Assembly: GCF_039543525.1 (NCBI RefSeq)
Contig: NZ_BAABJX010000032.1
Location: forward strand, 1 to 64,000
Direction: 5' to 3'
DNA: 64,000 nt
From: Algivirga pacifica
Lineage (GTDB): Bacteria; Bacteroidota; Bacteroidia; Cytophagales; Flammeovirgaceae
Shown here: positions 43,885 through 52,073 of the stretch, in pieces
How the letters are laid out: the number at the start of each line of letters is the position of its first letter
How positions within the stretch are numbered: position 1 is the first letter of the stretch
Notes under the pieces: model-generated
The model's input: the letters and a program-made list of their open reading frames with translations, nothing else
What the model was told of the DNA's origin: nothing
Databases searched by the model: none
Made by a program: the position numbers and the translations under genes

Positions 43885-43921
43885 TAGAAAGGGCGTCCGT
43901 TGTGGACGCCCTTTCTATTAT
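43881..43921. terminator. 18-bp perfect palindrome holding both convergent stop codons
   Basis: 43881-43898 pairs perfectly with 43904-43921 across a 5-nt loop (GTTGT). The TAA of the OmpA-like gene (43882-43884) and the TAA of the minus-strand gene (43918-43920) are in opposite arms. GC-rich inside and AT-rich at the base, it should stop transcripts both ways. Confidence 0.95.
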
Positions 43922-44964
43922 TTTACCTTCTTGTATTTTTTTGCCGTTTTCAGTAAGAACTCAAGATGCTCCGTCATAATCTCTCCCATGTTATCACATT
44001 TCAAGTACCCTTGATGGTTATAATGCTCAGCAAGGTCCTTTCTTAGGGATACGACATTTTCCTTAGGGGATAAATGATCTTGTCGCATAACTTCTAATAA
44101 GTCTTTCACCTTATGTCCTGAGGCTGTGAAACGGTTTGCAATCATAAAGCGTTCTTCAGCCTGATATTGCTGTTGAGATTCCGGTGAAATTTTCCCTAGT
44201 CCTAATTCAATGATCGGCATGTTTTGTTTATAGAATTGAGGAAAGTAAATATTCTTACGCCCTTCATAACATTGCTGGTCAAAATCAATCGATCGTATCC
44301 TATAGTTGATTTCATCAAAATCCGGAATCATATTGACCACAAAATTACTGGAATGCATATCTCCCAACAATTGGGCAAAACATCGCTCATTAAACTTAAT
44401 AAACTCCTTTGCCAGACGAATCTTATTTTGCCTTCCATCTTCCAGGTAGTTATTGATAAACATATCTCCAGGTATTCCAGCAATATGCTCCTCGATCAAT
44501 GTTTGCTCACTTACCAGATAGTTTACCCTATTCGGAGAAAGAATATCTTCTAACTCCAACCCATAAACACGGGAAGCATCTGCTACTTTTATATAGAAGT
44601 AATCAAAGTTATCATTAATACGGTTGACTACCCTTACACGAAATGGCTGTGTATTACCATAAGCACACAAATCTACTCGGTCAATATATAAGTGCTCCAA
44701 TAGGTCGATATTACCATCAACCTTTAGTGTGGCATATATTTTCTTTAAACTTTGATGTATACTTTCCCTATCATAGGGATTATAAATAACAGTCAACCAT
44801 AAGGTATCTTCTCCCTCACTATCATAAAGAGGAATAGCCTCTTCATAACGTCTCATATCTTCGTATTGAATAGAAATTGGGGATATTCGGTTGTATTGCT
44901 CCAGAAAGTCCTTCAACAAACCCGTCACCTTGAAAGGGACTTTCTTTCTACTAATCATTGCCAT
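43918..44964 (-). CDS. Orphan kinase-fold protein of unknown substrate
   Basis: The 348-residue cytosolic protein shows the landmarks of the APH/HipA-like kinase fold without an obvious named family. A beta3-type lysine (FYIKVADA, Lys126) is followed by a hinge-like LIEEHIAGIPG (about 156-166). The catalytic loop is LLGDMHSSNFVVN (Asp202, Asn207), and a metal-binding motif IDFDQQ (Asp227, Asp229) follows. A helical C-terminal part is rich in Lys and His. A small-molecule or protein kinase is plausible; the spacing is like aminoglycoside phosphotransferases (H-x-D-x4-N variants). It is convergent with the OmpA-like gene, and its stop codon is inside the shared palindrome. Confidence 0.65.
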   Translation of the reverse strand: MAMISRKKVPFKVTGLLKDFLEQYNRISPISIQYEDMRRYEEAIPLYDSEGEDTLWLTVIYNPYDRESIHQSLKKIYATLKVDGNIDLLEHLYIDRVDLCAYGNTQPFRVRVVNRINDNFDYFYIKVADASRVYGLELEDILSPNRVNYLVSEQTLIEEHIAGIPGDMFINNYLEDGRQNKIRLAKEFIKFNERCFAQLLGDMHSSNFVVNMIPDFDEINYRIRSIDFDQQCYEGRKNIYFPQFYKQNMPIIELGLGKISPESQQQYQAEERFMIANRFTASGHKVKDLLEVMRQDHLSPKENVVSLRKDLAEHYNHQGYLKCDNMGEIMTEHLEFLLKTAKKYKKVK

Positions 44965-45642
44965 AAGCTCTCTATAATGTATGTTAGTTGTCTTTTTATC
45001 ACTTTAAATATAACAGGTCTTAGTGCATACTTGATCCCTATTAAGTAATATTTATACCTATCCGTGCCTTCTATAGCACTAAACCAGCCAAGCACTCCAA
45101 AAAAAACAACTTTTAGGTATTTATTACGTGAGTTTCATCATCCTTGGCCAACAAAACGGGAAATCTATGGTTTCATGAACATTTCCGGATGTATTTACTT
45201 TATATCAATAGTAGGGAGGTTCTTCTATTTATAATCTATATAATCCCTCCTATAATTAGGTCTATTCACAAATCAATGATTCTATATCTCTTTCTGTATT
45301 TACGACATTATACCCTTATGTGGGAAAATTGATAAAACCGTGTTGTTATAGCCGAAAAGAGATACTACATTCCTGTTACATTCCAAAATGACGACAGATT
45401 AGTCGAGGACAAAATTTTCTATAGAAGATGTTCATAGTAATATCACTATTCACGGTTATTTACAATTTTTTCAAAAATTCTTACTTATCGCAACCCGTTG
45501 CTATGGAAACGCAGCTGCGAACATGACTTTTATCATCAAAATCATTCCTATATTTGCAAACATTGCCAGTGCAATTAAATATTACTGTTGTCAAAAACAG
45601 ACCAAATTAATCTTTAGAAGATTCATTTAATAAATAAATACC
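44965..45642. other. 678-bp gene-free stretch upstream of the GT35 gene
   Basis: It separates the divergent kinase-like and GT35 genes. The only site I support is TATATTTG (45549-45556, plus strand), a TAnnTTTG box 86 bp before the GT35 start. Open frames inside begin with rare codons and look random. Length and AT-richness would allow a lost gene or a long leader. Confidence 0.5.
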
Positions 45643-47298
45643 ATGTCACGTTTCGAACAATTCAAGCATTCTTACGCTTACGATCCAAAGTACAAGACTC
45701 GCGCCGCTTACTTCTCAATGGAGTTTGCTATTGATCAACCATTCAAAATCTATTCTGGTGGTCTTGGTTTCTTGGCTGGATCTCACATGAGAAGTGCTTA
45801 TGAGCTGAATCAAAACCTTATTGGAATCGGTATCCTATGGACATTCGGTTACTATGACCAAATCCGTAAAGGAAACCAGGAGATGGACTCTCTTTTCCAA
45901 GAGAAGATCTATAACTTCTTGGAAGACACAAACATCAAGTTCACGATTGAGGTAGACGGTCACCCAGTATGGGTAACAGCAAAATACCTTGCTCCTGAGG
46001 TGTTCAATACTGTTCCAATGTTCTTCTTAACGACAAACATCCCAGAGAACGACTACTTGGCACAATGTATCAGCAACAACCTATATGATGCTGACATTAA
46101 CGCTAAAGTTGCTCAGTACATTCTATTGGGACAAGGTGGTGCAAAACTATTGGACGAGTTGGAGTACAACGCTGAGATCTATCACATGAACGAGGCGCAC
46201 GCTCTTCCTGCAGCATTCCACCTATATAACAAGTTCGGCCGTAACTTGGACGAAGTGAAGAAACACCTAGTGTTCACTACACACACTCCAGAAGAGGCAG
46301 GTAACGAGAAGCACGATATCCAGTTGCTTGACAAGATGGGTTACTTCGAGGGAGTACCATTGGCAGAAGTAAGAAAAATCACTGGTATCGACGGAGAGGA
46401 GTTCAGCCACTCTTTGGCAGCACTTAGAATGTCTAAAATTGCCAATGGTGTATCTGCACTTCACGGAGAAGTTTCTCGTGGAATGTGGAACAAATATGAC
46501 GATATCTGTCCAATCGTTTCTATTACTAATGCTCAGAACGCTCCTTATTGGAAAGATGAGGTAATGTATGAGGCATTGGGTAAAGGAGAGGACGATAAAC
46601 TAATCGCTCGTAAGAAATACTTGAAGAAGAAATTGTTCGAGACCGTAGCAGACCAAACAGGTAAACTACTAGATCCTAATGCGTTGACTATCGTTTGGGC
46701 TAGACGTTTCGCTGCTTACAAGCGTGCTGACTTGATCACTAAAGACAAAGAGCGTTTCGAGCGTATCCTAGCGAGCACTGACCGTCCAGTACAGATCATC
46801 TGGGCAGGTAAGCCTTATCCAATGGATTACGGTGCGGTATCTATCTTCAATAGCTTGGTACACTTGGCTAAGAACTACAAGAACCTTTCTGTATTGGTAG
46901 GTTATGAGTTGAAGCTTTCTAAGAAATTGAAGCAAGGTGCTGATATCTGGTTGAACAATCCACGTGTACCTAGAGAGGCTTCTGGTACTTCAGGTATGAC
47001 TGCGTCTATGAACGGTGCGATCAACTTCTCTACTAACGATGGATGGATTCCTGAGTTTGCTAACGGAGAAAACGCATTCGTAATTCCTCGTCCAGATCTA
47101 AGCAAGCCTATCCACGAGCAAGATGCTGAGGATATGAACAGCCTATTGGATATGTTGGAGAACGAAATCATTCCAATGTACTATGACAGACCAGAGGAGT
47201 GGTTGCAAATGGTGAAGAACTCTATGAACGACGTTCTTCCATTCTTCGACTCTAGCCGTATGGCATCTCAGTACTATGAGAAAGTATACAACTACTAA
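45643..47298 (+). CDS. Short GT35 alpha-glucan phosphorylase homologue lacking the PLP lysine
   Basis: The 551-residue protein belongs to the TIGR02094-type alpha-glucan phosphorylases: YFSMEFAIDQPFKIYSGGLGFLAGSH at the start, YHMNEAHALPAAFHL, VFTTHTPEEAGNEKHD, the C-terminal glycosyltransferase half with VWARRFAAYKRADLI and WAGKPYPMDYG, and EASGTSGMTASMNGAINFS. In active family members the residue after SGM is the Lys that binds pyridoxal phosphate; here it is Thr453. The codon choice (AAC, TTC, CGT, GGT) suggests high expression. It may be a PLP-free glycosyltransferase, a regulator or an inactive glucan-binding protein. Other glycogen genes are absent here. Confidence 0.85.
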   Translation: MSRFEQFKHSYAYDPKYKTRAAYFSMEFAIDQPFKIYSGGLGFLAGSHMRSAYELNQNLIGIGILWTFGYYDQIRKGNQEMDSLFQEKIYNFLEDTNIKFTIEVDGHPVWVTAKYLAPEVFNTVPMFFLTTNIPENDYLAQCISNNLYDADINAKVAQYILLGQGGAKLLDELEYNAEIYHMNEAHALPAAFHLYNKFGRNLDEVKKHLVFTTHTPEEAGNEKHDIQLLDKMGYFEGVPLAEVRKITGIDGEEFSHSLAALRMSKIANGVSALHGEVSRGMWNKYDDICPIVSITNAQNAPYWKDEVMYEALGKGEDDKLIARKKYLKKKLFETVADQTGKLLDPNALTIVWARRFAAYKRADLITKDKERFERILASTDRPVQIIWAGKPYPMDYGAVSIFNSLVHLAKNYKNLSVLVGYELKLSKKLKQGADIWLNNPRVPREASGTSGMTASMNGAINFSTNDGWIPEFANGENAFVIPRPDLSKPIHEQDAEDMNSLLDMLENEIIPMYYDRPEEWLQMVKNSMNDVLPFFDSSRMASQYYEKVYNY

Positions 47299-47380
47299 GG
47301 TAGAAGGTAATAGGTAAAAAGTAATAGGTCATAGACTTATGTCTTTACTTCACTTACTTTAATCACTACCTATTCTTAAA
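47299..47380. repeat. GGTAATAGG / CCTATTACC-type words after the GT35 gene
   Basis: GGTAGAAGGTAATAGG words start at the base after the stop codon, and related CTTTACTT / ACTACCTATT words follow in inverted sense. They belong to the AGGTAAAAG word class also present near 15900 and 50437. Confidence 0.6.
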
Positions 47381-47384
47381 ATAC

Positions 47385-47420
47385 AATCCCCTATTCTTGT
47401 GAATAGGGGATTTTTTTTGG
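47385..47420 (+). terminator. Rho-independent terminator after the GT35 gene
   Basis: AATCCCCTATTC (47385-47396) pairs perfectly with GAATAGGGGATT (47401-47412) around a TTGT loop, followed by eight T in total. Confidence 0.95.
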
Positions 47421-47510
47421 CCCTACTCTACACTCAAACAAATTGTACTTTTACAATACTATTATTCATAAAGTATATTCAAGTGAAAAAGAGATAACCA
47501 CATAACATAC

Positions 47511-47549
47511 TGCATAATATGTAAAAAATACGTTTGTTAATATTATGCA
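47511..47549. promoter_or_regulatory. 10-bp inverted repeat upstream of the DUF5020 gene
   Basis: TGCATAATAT (47511-47520) and ATATTATGCA (47540-47549) are perfect inverted copies 19 bp apart. They lie about 50 bp upstream of the candidate promoter of the outer-membrane channel gene. An operator or a weak hairpin is possible. Confidence 0.4.
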
Positions 47550-47599
47550 ACACGTCCTAACAATCCATATCAAAAGATTTTTTTACTAACACCAAATGT

Positions 47600-47607
47600 T
47601 ACATTTG
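47600..47607 (+). promoter_or_regulatory. Candidate -7 promoter element for the DUF5020 gene
   Basis: TACATTTG matches TAnnTTTG, 85 bp before the start codon. I see no purine-riboswitch-like conserved core in the leader between them. Confidence 0.45.
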
Positions 47608-47691
47608 CACTATTCTAATAGTAATTAAGGAGTTTTAAAGTTTTAAGACTTCATTCTTTCCATCACAACGACAAACAAATTTAATCAGCGG

Positions 47692-48480
47692 ATGAAAAAG
47701 CTATTTTCCATCTTCATTACCATCGTCGCTTTGACGATCGCAAGCGACGCAATGGCGCAGAATTGGAATTCCACCTTTGTCCAGGCTTACTACGGAGGCG
47801 GCTATGACGATTTTAAAATCAACAACAATACCGCCGACGGTAACATGATGACCGTAACACTACAGCATGCGAGCTCGTGGAAATACGGAGGTAACTTCTT
47901 CTTTATCAACTACACCTTCGCTCCTGAAGGGTTTATGAACTTCTTCAATGAAGAAAACACAGGAAGCAAGTCTAGAATTTACTCAGAATGGTCTCCTTAC
48001 CTTAGCCTTTCAAAAGTGACTGGTAAAAACGTAGGCTTTGGTCCTATCGCTGATGTATCAGTTGAGGGTTCCCTTAACGTTGGTGACGGCTTTAGAGCTG
48101 GTTTGGGAGGTGTTGGTCTTACTTTCAAAACTCCTATGGGTACTTTCCTGAAGTTGATCGGTTACTACCGTAAAGACAACTTCAATGAGGCTACCGCTCA
48201 AATCACTGGGGTATGGGACATCCCTGTATGGAAAAAAGGTGGTGTGCGCTTTGAAGGATACTTTGACCTAATCCCTAACGAGCAAGGTCTAGGAGAGAAT
48301 GGTATCCACTGGGGTACAGACTTCCTATCACAAGCTCGTGTATTGTTTGATGTAGGTAGACACACGATCTTCAAGAACGATACTGCTAACAAACTAGAAA
48401 TTGGTTTGGATTACTACATGCACTTCAACAAGTTAATCAGCACAAACGCTCCTCAGGTAGCGGTAAGATGGAGCTGGTAA
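47692..48480 (+). CDS. DUF5020 outer-membrane beta-barrel (Tsx-like channel)
   Basis: The 262-residue product has a signal peptide (FITIVALTIASDAMAQ) and then regular amphipathic strands ending in a terminal aromatic residue (VRWSW), the signal for outer-membrane insertion. The pattern (WKYGGNFFFINYTF, YSEWSPYLSLSK, GENGIHWGTDFLSQARVLFDVG) matches DUF5020, which is related to the nucleoside channel Tsx. A purine permease gene follows after 111 bp, which fits nucleobase or nucleoside entry across the outer membrane. The substrate is inferred from fold and neighbour. Confidence 0.85.
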   Translation: MKKLFSIFITIVALTIASDAMAQNWNSTFVQAYYGGGYDDFKINNNTADGNMMTVTLQHASSWKYGGNFFFINYTFAPEGFMNFFNEENTGSKSRIYSEWSPYLSLSKVTGKNVGFGPIADVSVEGSLNVGDGFRAGLGGVGLTFKTPMGTFLKLIGYYRKDNFNEATAQITGVWDIPVWKKGGVRFEGYFDLIPNEQGLGENGIHWGTDFLSQARVLFDVGRHTIFKNDTANKLEIGLDYYMHFNKLISTNAPQVAVRWSW

Positions 48481-48507
48481 ACTTCCTAATATAGTTTAAC
48501 TATTCGA

Positions 48508-48552
48508 ATGAAAAGTTTCACTAATCGGTTATTGTACCGTTGGTGAAACTTT
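48508..48552 (+). terminator. Hairpin between the DUF5020 and NCS2 genes
   Basis: AAGTTTCAC (48513-48521) pairs with GTGAAACTT (48543-48551), with a further imperfect CGG/CCG stem inside. No strong T-run follows, so it may attenuate rather than end transcription into the permease gene. Confidence 0.7.
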
Positions 48553-48591
48553 CACTTTTAGTGATTCAATTTTCTATATCAAGAATATTTT

Positions 48592-49920
48592 ATGAAAGCA
48601 TTATTCAATTATTTTGGCATTGACGGCAAGGAAATCACTGTCAAGAAAGAGGTTATTGGAGGGGTTACCACATTCCTGACCATGGCCTATATTCTTTTTG
48701 TGAACCCTTCTATTCTTGCCAGTACAGGAATGGATGAGGGCGCCTTGTTTACCGTAACCGCCGTTGCTGCCATTATTGGTACTTTGCTAGCAGCTTTCTG
48801 GGGAAAAGTTCCTTTTGCGATGGCTCCAGGCATGGGATTGAACGCCTTCTTCACTTATACATTAGTCATTGGACAAGGTATTCCTTGGCAAACAGCCTTG
48901 GGTATCGTATTCCTTTCCGGATTAGTATTCGTTGGATTAACCCTTATGGGAGTAAGACAAAAAATCATTGATGCTATTCCAGTATCATTGCGTATCGCTA
49001 CTTCTGCAGGTATTGGTTTGTTTATCAGTTTCATTGGTTTACAAAACATGGGGCTTATTCAAGATAACCCGGTAACGCTGGTACAGATGGGATCTTTTAT
49101 GACGGCTGAAGGTGCTTTCAACACACCTCTTCTATTGTCTATTCTGGGAATGCTTCTAATCGCTATCCTAGAGTACCATAAGGTGACTGGATCGATCTTC
49201 ATTGGTATTATTGCTACCACTATAGCGGGTATCTTCACAGGTGATGTTTCATTGCCAACTGCTATTGTTTCTGCTCCTCCATCGATTGCTCCTATTGCTT
49301 TCAAACTAGATGTACTGGGTGCTTTACACCTTGCTTTCCTTGCGCCGATCTTCTCCTTTATGTTTGTGGACTTGTTTGACTCTTTGGGAACGATCGTAGC
49401 ATGTTCTTATGAGGCTAAATTAGTAGACAAGAATGGTCGTATTCCACGTTTGGGTAGAATCCTTGAGGCTGACTCTATTGCCACTTTGATTGGATCTTTA
49501 TTGGGTACTAGTACAACAACTACCTATATAGAATCTGCTTCTGGTATCTCTAATGGTGCTCGTACAGGTTTTGCTTCAGTCGTTACCGCTGCATTGTTTG
49601 GGGTAGCCTTGCTATTCTCTCCATTGATTGGTATCGTGCCAGCATTTGCTACTGCTCCAGCACTAGTAATTGTAGGGGTATTTATGATGAAAAATATCAA
49701 GATGGTTGACTTTGACAATCTAAGAGAAGCTGTTCCAGCTTTCTTGACGATCGTCTTGATGCCATTGACATACAGCATTAGCCACGGCTTGACCTTTGGT
49801 TTCCTATCTTACGTGATTATTGCACTACTTACAGGCAATATCAAAAAAGTAAGTGTAGTAATGTGGATTATCGGAGTGCTTTCAGCAATCAATCTTGTTA
49901 TATCTGCAGGACTTGTTTAA
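48592..49920 (+). CDS. NCS2-family purine permease (AzgA-like)
   Basis: The 442-residue inner-membrane protein matches the AzgA/PbuG branch of NCS2. It shows FLTMAYILFVNPSILASTGMD, MAPGMGLNAFFTYTLVIGQGI, SAGIGLFISFIGLQNMGLI, FMFVDLFDSLGTIVACSYEA with the substrate-site Asp/Glu region, and the closing TTTYIESASGISNGARTG motif. Members import adenine, guanine or hypoxanthine with protons. The Tsx-like gene just upstream supports purine or nucleoside uptake as a unit. A strong terminator follows at once. Confidence 0.94.
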   Translation: MKALFNYFGIDGKEITVKKEVIGGVTTFLTMAYILFVNPSILASTGMDEGALFTVTAVAAIIGTLLAAFWGKVPFAMAPGMGLNAFFTYTLVIGQGIPWQTALGIVFLSGLVFVGLTLMGVRQKIIDAIPVSLRIATSAGIGLFISFIGLQNMGLIQDNPVTLVQMGSFMTAEGAFNTPLLLSILGMLLIAILEYHKVTGSIFIGIIATTIAGIFTGDVSLPTAIVSAPPSIAPIAFKLDVLGALHLAFLAPIFSFMFVDLFDSLGTIVACSYEAKLVDKNGRIPRLGRILEADSIATLIGSLLGTSTTTTYIESASGISNGARTGFASVVTAALFGVALLFSPLIGIVPAFATAPALVIVGVFMMKNIKMVDFDNLREAVPAFLTIVLMPLTYSISHGLTFGFLSYVIIALLTGNIKKVSVVMWIIGVLSAINLVISAGLV

Positions 49921-49941
49921 GAGCTGTCTATAGTATATTCA

Positions 49942-49983
49942 AAAAAATGCCTTCCTTTTATTAGATAAAGGAAGGCATTTTTT
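49942..49983. terminator. Bidirectional terminator
   Basis: 49942-49958 pairs perfectly with 49967-49983 (17 bp, core TGCCTTCCTTT) around an 8-nt loop, with A- and T-runs at the base. It separates the convergent NCS2 and small-protein genes. Confidence 0.95.
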
Positions 49984-49995
49984 ATTTAGTGTGAT

Positions 49996-50244
49996 TCATT
50001 TCAAATACTTAAAAAGCTCTCTTAAATCCACGATGTGACAATACTTTTCGAGTACCTCAGAGACAGGAGAAACATTAACCTGTGTCTGCGCATCTTCCAC
50101 TACTTCAATCAAAAGGTTATCATAATGATAAAGGCAATGCAGCACTCCCTTCATCGTTCTGTCTCCAATATATTCAGCAAAGTACCGTACCGTTTCCAAC
50201 TGCTTCATTAAAGAAAGCTGTGAAAAATAATGATCTTTCAGCAT
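49996..50244 (-). CDS. Small hypothetical protein (82 aa)
   Basis: The predicted protein MLKDHYFSQLSLMKQLETVRY continues to an end at LRELFKYLK. It has no signal or membrane segment and alternates helix and strand in a way that looks like a real small fold. It is bounded on its 3' side by a bidirectional terminator, which supports transcription from this strand. I do not recognise a family. About 270 bp with no other gene separates it from hisF. Confidence 0.55.
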   Translation of the reverse strand: MLKDHYFSQLSLMKQLETVRYFAEYIGDRTMKGVLHCLYHYDNLLIEVVEDAQTQVNVSPVSEVLEKYCHIVDLRELFKYLK

Positions 50245-50436
50245 AATAATGATTTATGGAAATTGTGTTCAAAAAAACATTAGAAGTAAATGAGACTTTA
50301 ATCATTTCTTCTATGTCATTATTTATTACGGTAATTCTCTATACATAAACTACTTAGCTGCTGTATATATAAATTAGTGGAGAGGATTCAGAGAACCCAA
50401 TAAAATCACTTTTTTAACATAATAATAACATTGAAA

Positions 50437-50519
50437 GGTAAAAGGTAAGAAGTATAAGGTAATAGACTCAACCTTTTACCATTACCCTCGTTAGGGCGAC
50501 CACATGGGGTCACCCCTAC
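50437..50519 (-). terminator. Repeat and hairpin after hisF
   Basis: GGTAAAAGGT (50437-50446) pairs with ACCTTTTACC (50471-50480). Nearer the stop codon, TAGGGCGACC and GGTCACCCCTA form a second stem with one bulge. The latter resembles a widely dispersed 'GGGCGACC...GGTCGCCC' intergenic palindrome of bacteria. Confidence 0.65.
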
Positions 50520-51274
50520 TAATGACGCATTTCAATGTCGTTGTCCAATAGATATTGCTTTAGATCTGGGATCGCAATTTCCTTGAAATGGAAAATACTG
50601 GCAGCTAGAGCTGCATCTGCCTGATCTTCTTTAAAGATATCAGCAAAATGCTCCATGGTTCCAGCCCCACCAGAGGCAATCACTGGGATGTTCAGTAACT
50701 TGGTCAAATACCCTGTCAACTCCAGTGCAAATCCATTCTTGGTACCGTCATGATCCATAGAAGTAAGGAGTATTTCTCCAGCTCCTCTTTCTTGTACCTC
50801 CTTTGCCCACTCAATGGTTCTTAGTTCTGTTGCCTCTCGTCCTCCTTTGACGTGTACAATGTGTTCTCCGTCTACATAGCGGGTATCAATAGCCACTACT
50901 ACACATTGAGAACCAAACTCTCCTGCCAGCTCGTTAATCAACTCAGGACGCTTAACAGCAGAAGAGTTGATCGATACTTTATCGGCACCCGCCTTCAATA
51001 AGACAGAAACATCCTCAATGGTACTAATACCTCCTCCCACGGTAAAAGGGATATTGATCTTACTCGCTACCTTAGTTACCAACTCCACTAAAGTCTTACG
51101 TTTTTCTACGGTCGCCGTAATATCCAGGAATACTAGCTCATCAGCTCCTTCCCTACTGTATATTTCTGCTAATTCCACAGGATCTCCTGCATCTTTGAGA
51201 TCAACAAAGTTCACTCCTTTCACAGTCTTTCCATCCTTGATGTCCAGACATGGTATGATTCGTTTTGTTAGCAT
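50519..51274 (-). CDS. hisF: Imidazole glycerol phosphate synthase, cyclase subunit
   Basis: HisF closes the imidazole ring from PRFAR and ammonia delivered by HisH, yielding IGP and AICAR. The 251-residue (beta-alpha)8 barrel has both catalytic Asp regions, IPCLDIKDGKTVKGVNF at the start and AIDTRYVDG in the middle, and the phosphate-binding loops SGGAGTMEHF and VGGGIST. It is the last gene of hisH-hisA-hisF, 10 bp after hisA, so the two are probably co-translated. Confidence 0.97.
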   Translation of the reverse strand: MLTKRIIPCLDIKDGKTVKGVNFVDLKDAGDPVELAEIYSREGADELVFLDITATVEKRKTLVELVTKVASKINIPFTVGGGISTIEDVSVLLKAGADKVSINSSAVKRPELINELAGEFGSQCVVVAIDTRYVDGEHIVHVKGGREATELRTIEWAKEVQERGAGEILLTSMDHDGTKNGFALELTGYLTKLLNIPVIASGGAGTMEHFADIFKEDQADAALAASIFHFKEIAIPDLKQYLLDNDIEMRH

Positions 51275-51284
51275 ATCCTATTTC

Positions 51285-51998
51285 CTAAAAAGTTAATTCC
51301 TCCACTTTAATAGCTCCCTCATAGATCGCCTTTCCTACTACTACTCCATAAATTCCAGCCTCATTCAAAGCCTCTAAATCATGCTTTCCTGAAACCCCTC
51401 CACTCGCAATCAATTTCAGTTCAGGGTGCGCGGTCTGTATTTTCTTGTACAACTCAATGGCCGGTCCCTGCATCATCCCATCTTTGCTGATATCTGTACA
51501 CAATACATACGAAATTCCCTTCTTTACATAATCATCGATAAACGTCAATAATTCTACAGAAGAGGTCTCCTGCCAACCACTCACTGCGACCATCCCATCT
51601 TTAGCATCTGCTGCCAGAATCATACGATCCGCTCCATAGCGAGTAATCCATTCTTCAAACTTCTCTTTTTGTTTTACGGCAATACTCCCACAAGTCACCA
51701 TATGTGCACCAAAGTCGAAGGCTTTCTTCAGATCTTCTTCCGACTGAATTCCTCCTCCAAAATCTACAATCAGGTCTGTTTGTGTGGTAATTGCTTCCAA
51801 CACCTTATTATTAACAACCGTTTTAGCCTTTGCACCATCAAGGTCTACCAAATGCAAGCGTTTAATTCCTGCATCTTCAAACATTTTAGCGACTTCTACT
51901 GGATTGTCATTATATACTGTCTTATTAGCATAATCTCCTTGTGTCAGACGCACACATTTCCCATCGATCAAATCGATAGCTGGTATTACTTCTAGCAT
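51285..51998 (-). CDS. hisA: ProFAR isomerase
   Basis: HisA converts ProFAR to PRFAR, the substrate of HisF. The 237-residue barrel has the catalytic Asp pair in IPAIDLIDGKCVRLTQGDY and LAADAKDGM, the phosphate loop VDFGGGIQSEED, and ASGGVSGKHDL near the end. The arrangement is the usual half-barrel duplication shared with HisF. It lies 75 bp downstream of hisH, with a small hairpin between, and 10 bp upstream of hisF. Confidence 0.96.
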   Translation of the reverse strand: MLEVIPAIDLIDGKCVRLTQGDYANKTVYNDNPVEVAKMFEDAGIKRLHLVDLDGAKAKTVVNNKVLEAITTQTDLIVDFGGGIQSEEDLKKAFDFGAHMVTCGSIAVKQKEKFEEWITRYGADRMILAADAKDGMVAVSGWQETSSVELLTFIDDYVKKGISYVLCTDISKDGMMQGPAIELYKKIQTAHPELKLIASGGVSGKHDLEALNEAGIYGVVVGKAIYEGAIKVEELTF

Positions 51999-52050
51999 TT
52001 ATTATGAAATTTTTCGTGATCTTATTGAATAAATGATATTGGGGTATTTA

Positions 52051-52069
52051 GATGCCCTAATAGGGCGTC
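52051..52069. terminator. Small hairpin between hisH and hisA
   Basis: GATGCCCT and AGGGCGTC pair around AAT with one G-T pair. There is no T-run, so it may fine-tune rather than end transcription in the operon. Confidence 0.5.
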
Positions 52070-52073
52070 CCTA

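Noticed and set aside
45144..45332. 62-residue open frame in the gap before the GT35 gene
   Set aside because: It has a TTG start, no family pattern and random-like composition; there is not enough to call a gene.
47613..47691. Purine riboswitch before the DUF5020/NCS2 unit
   Set aside because: The leader does not show the conserved three-way-junction core of purine riboswitches.
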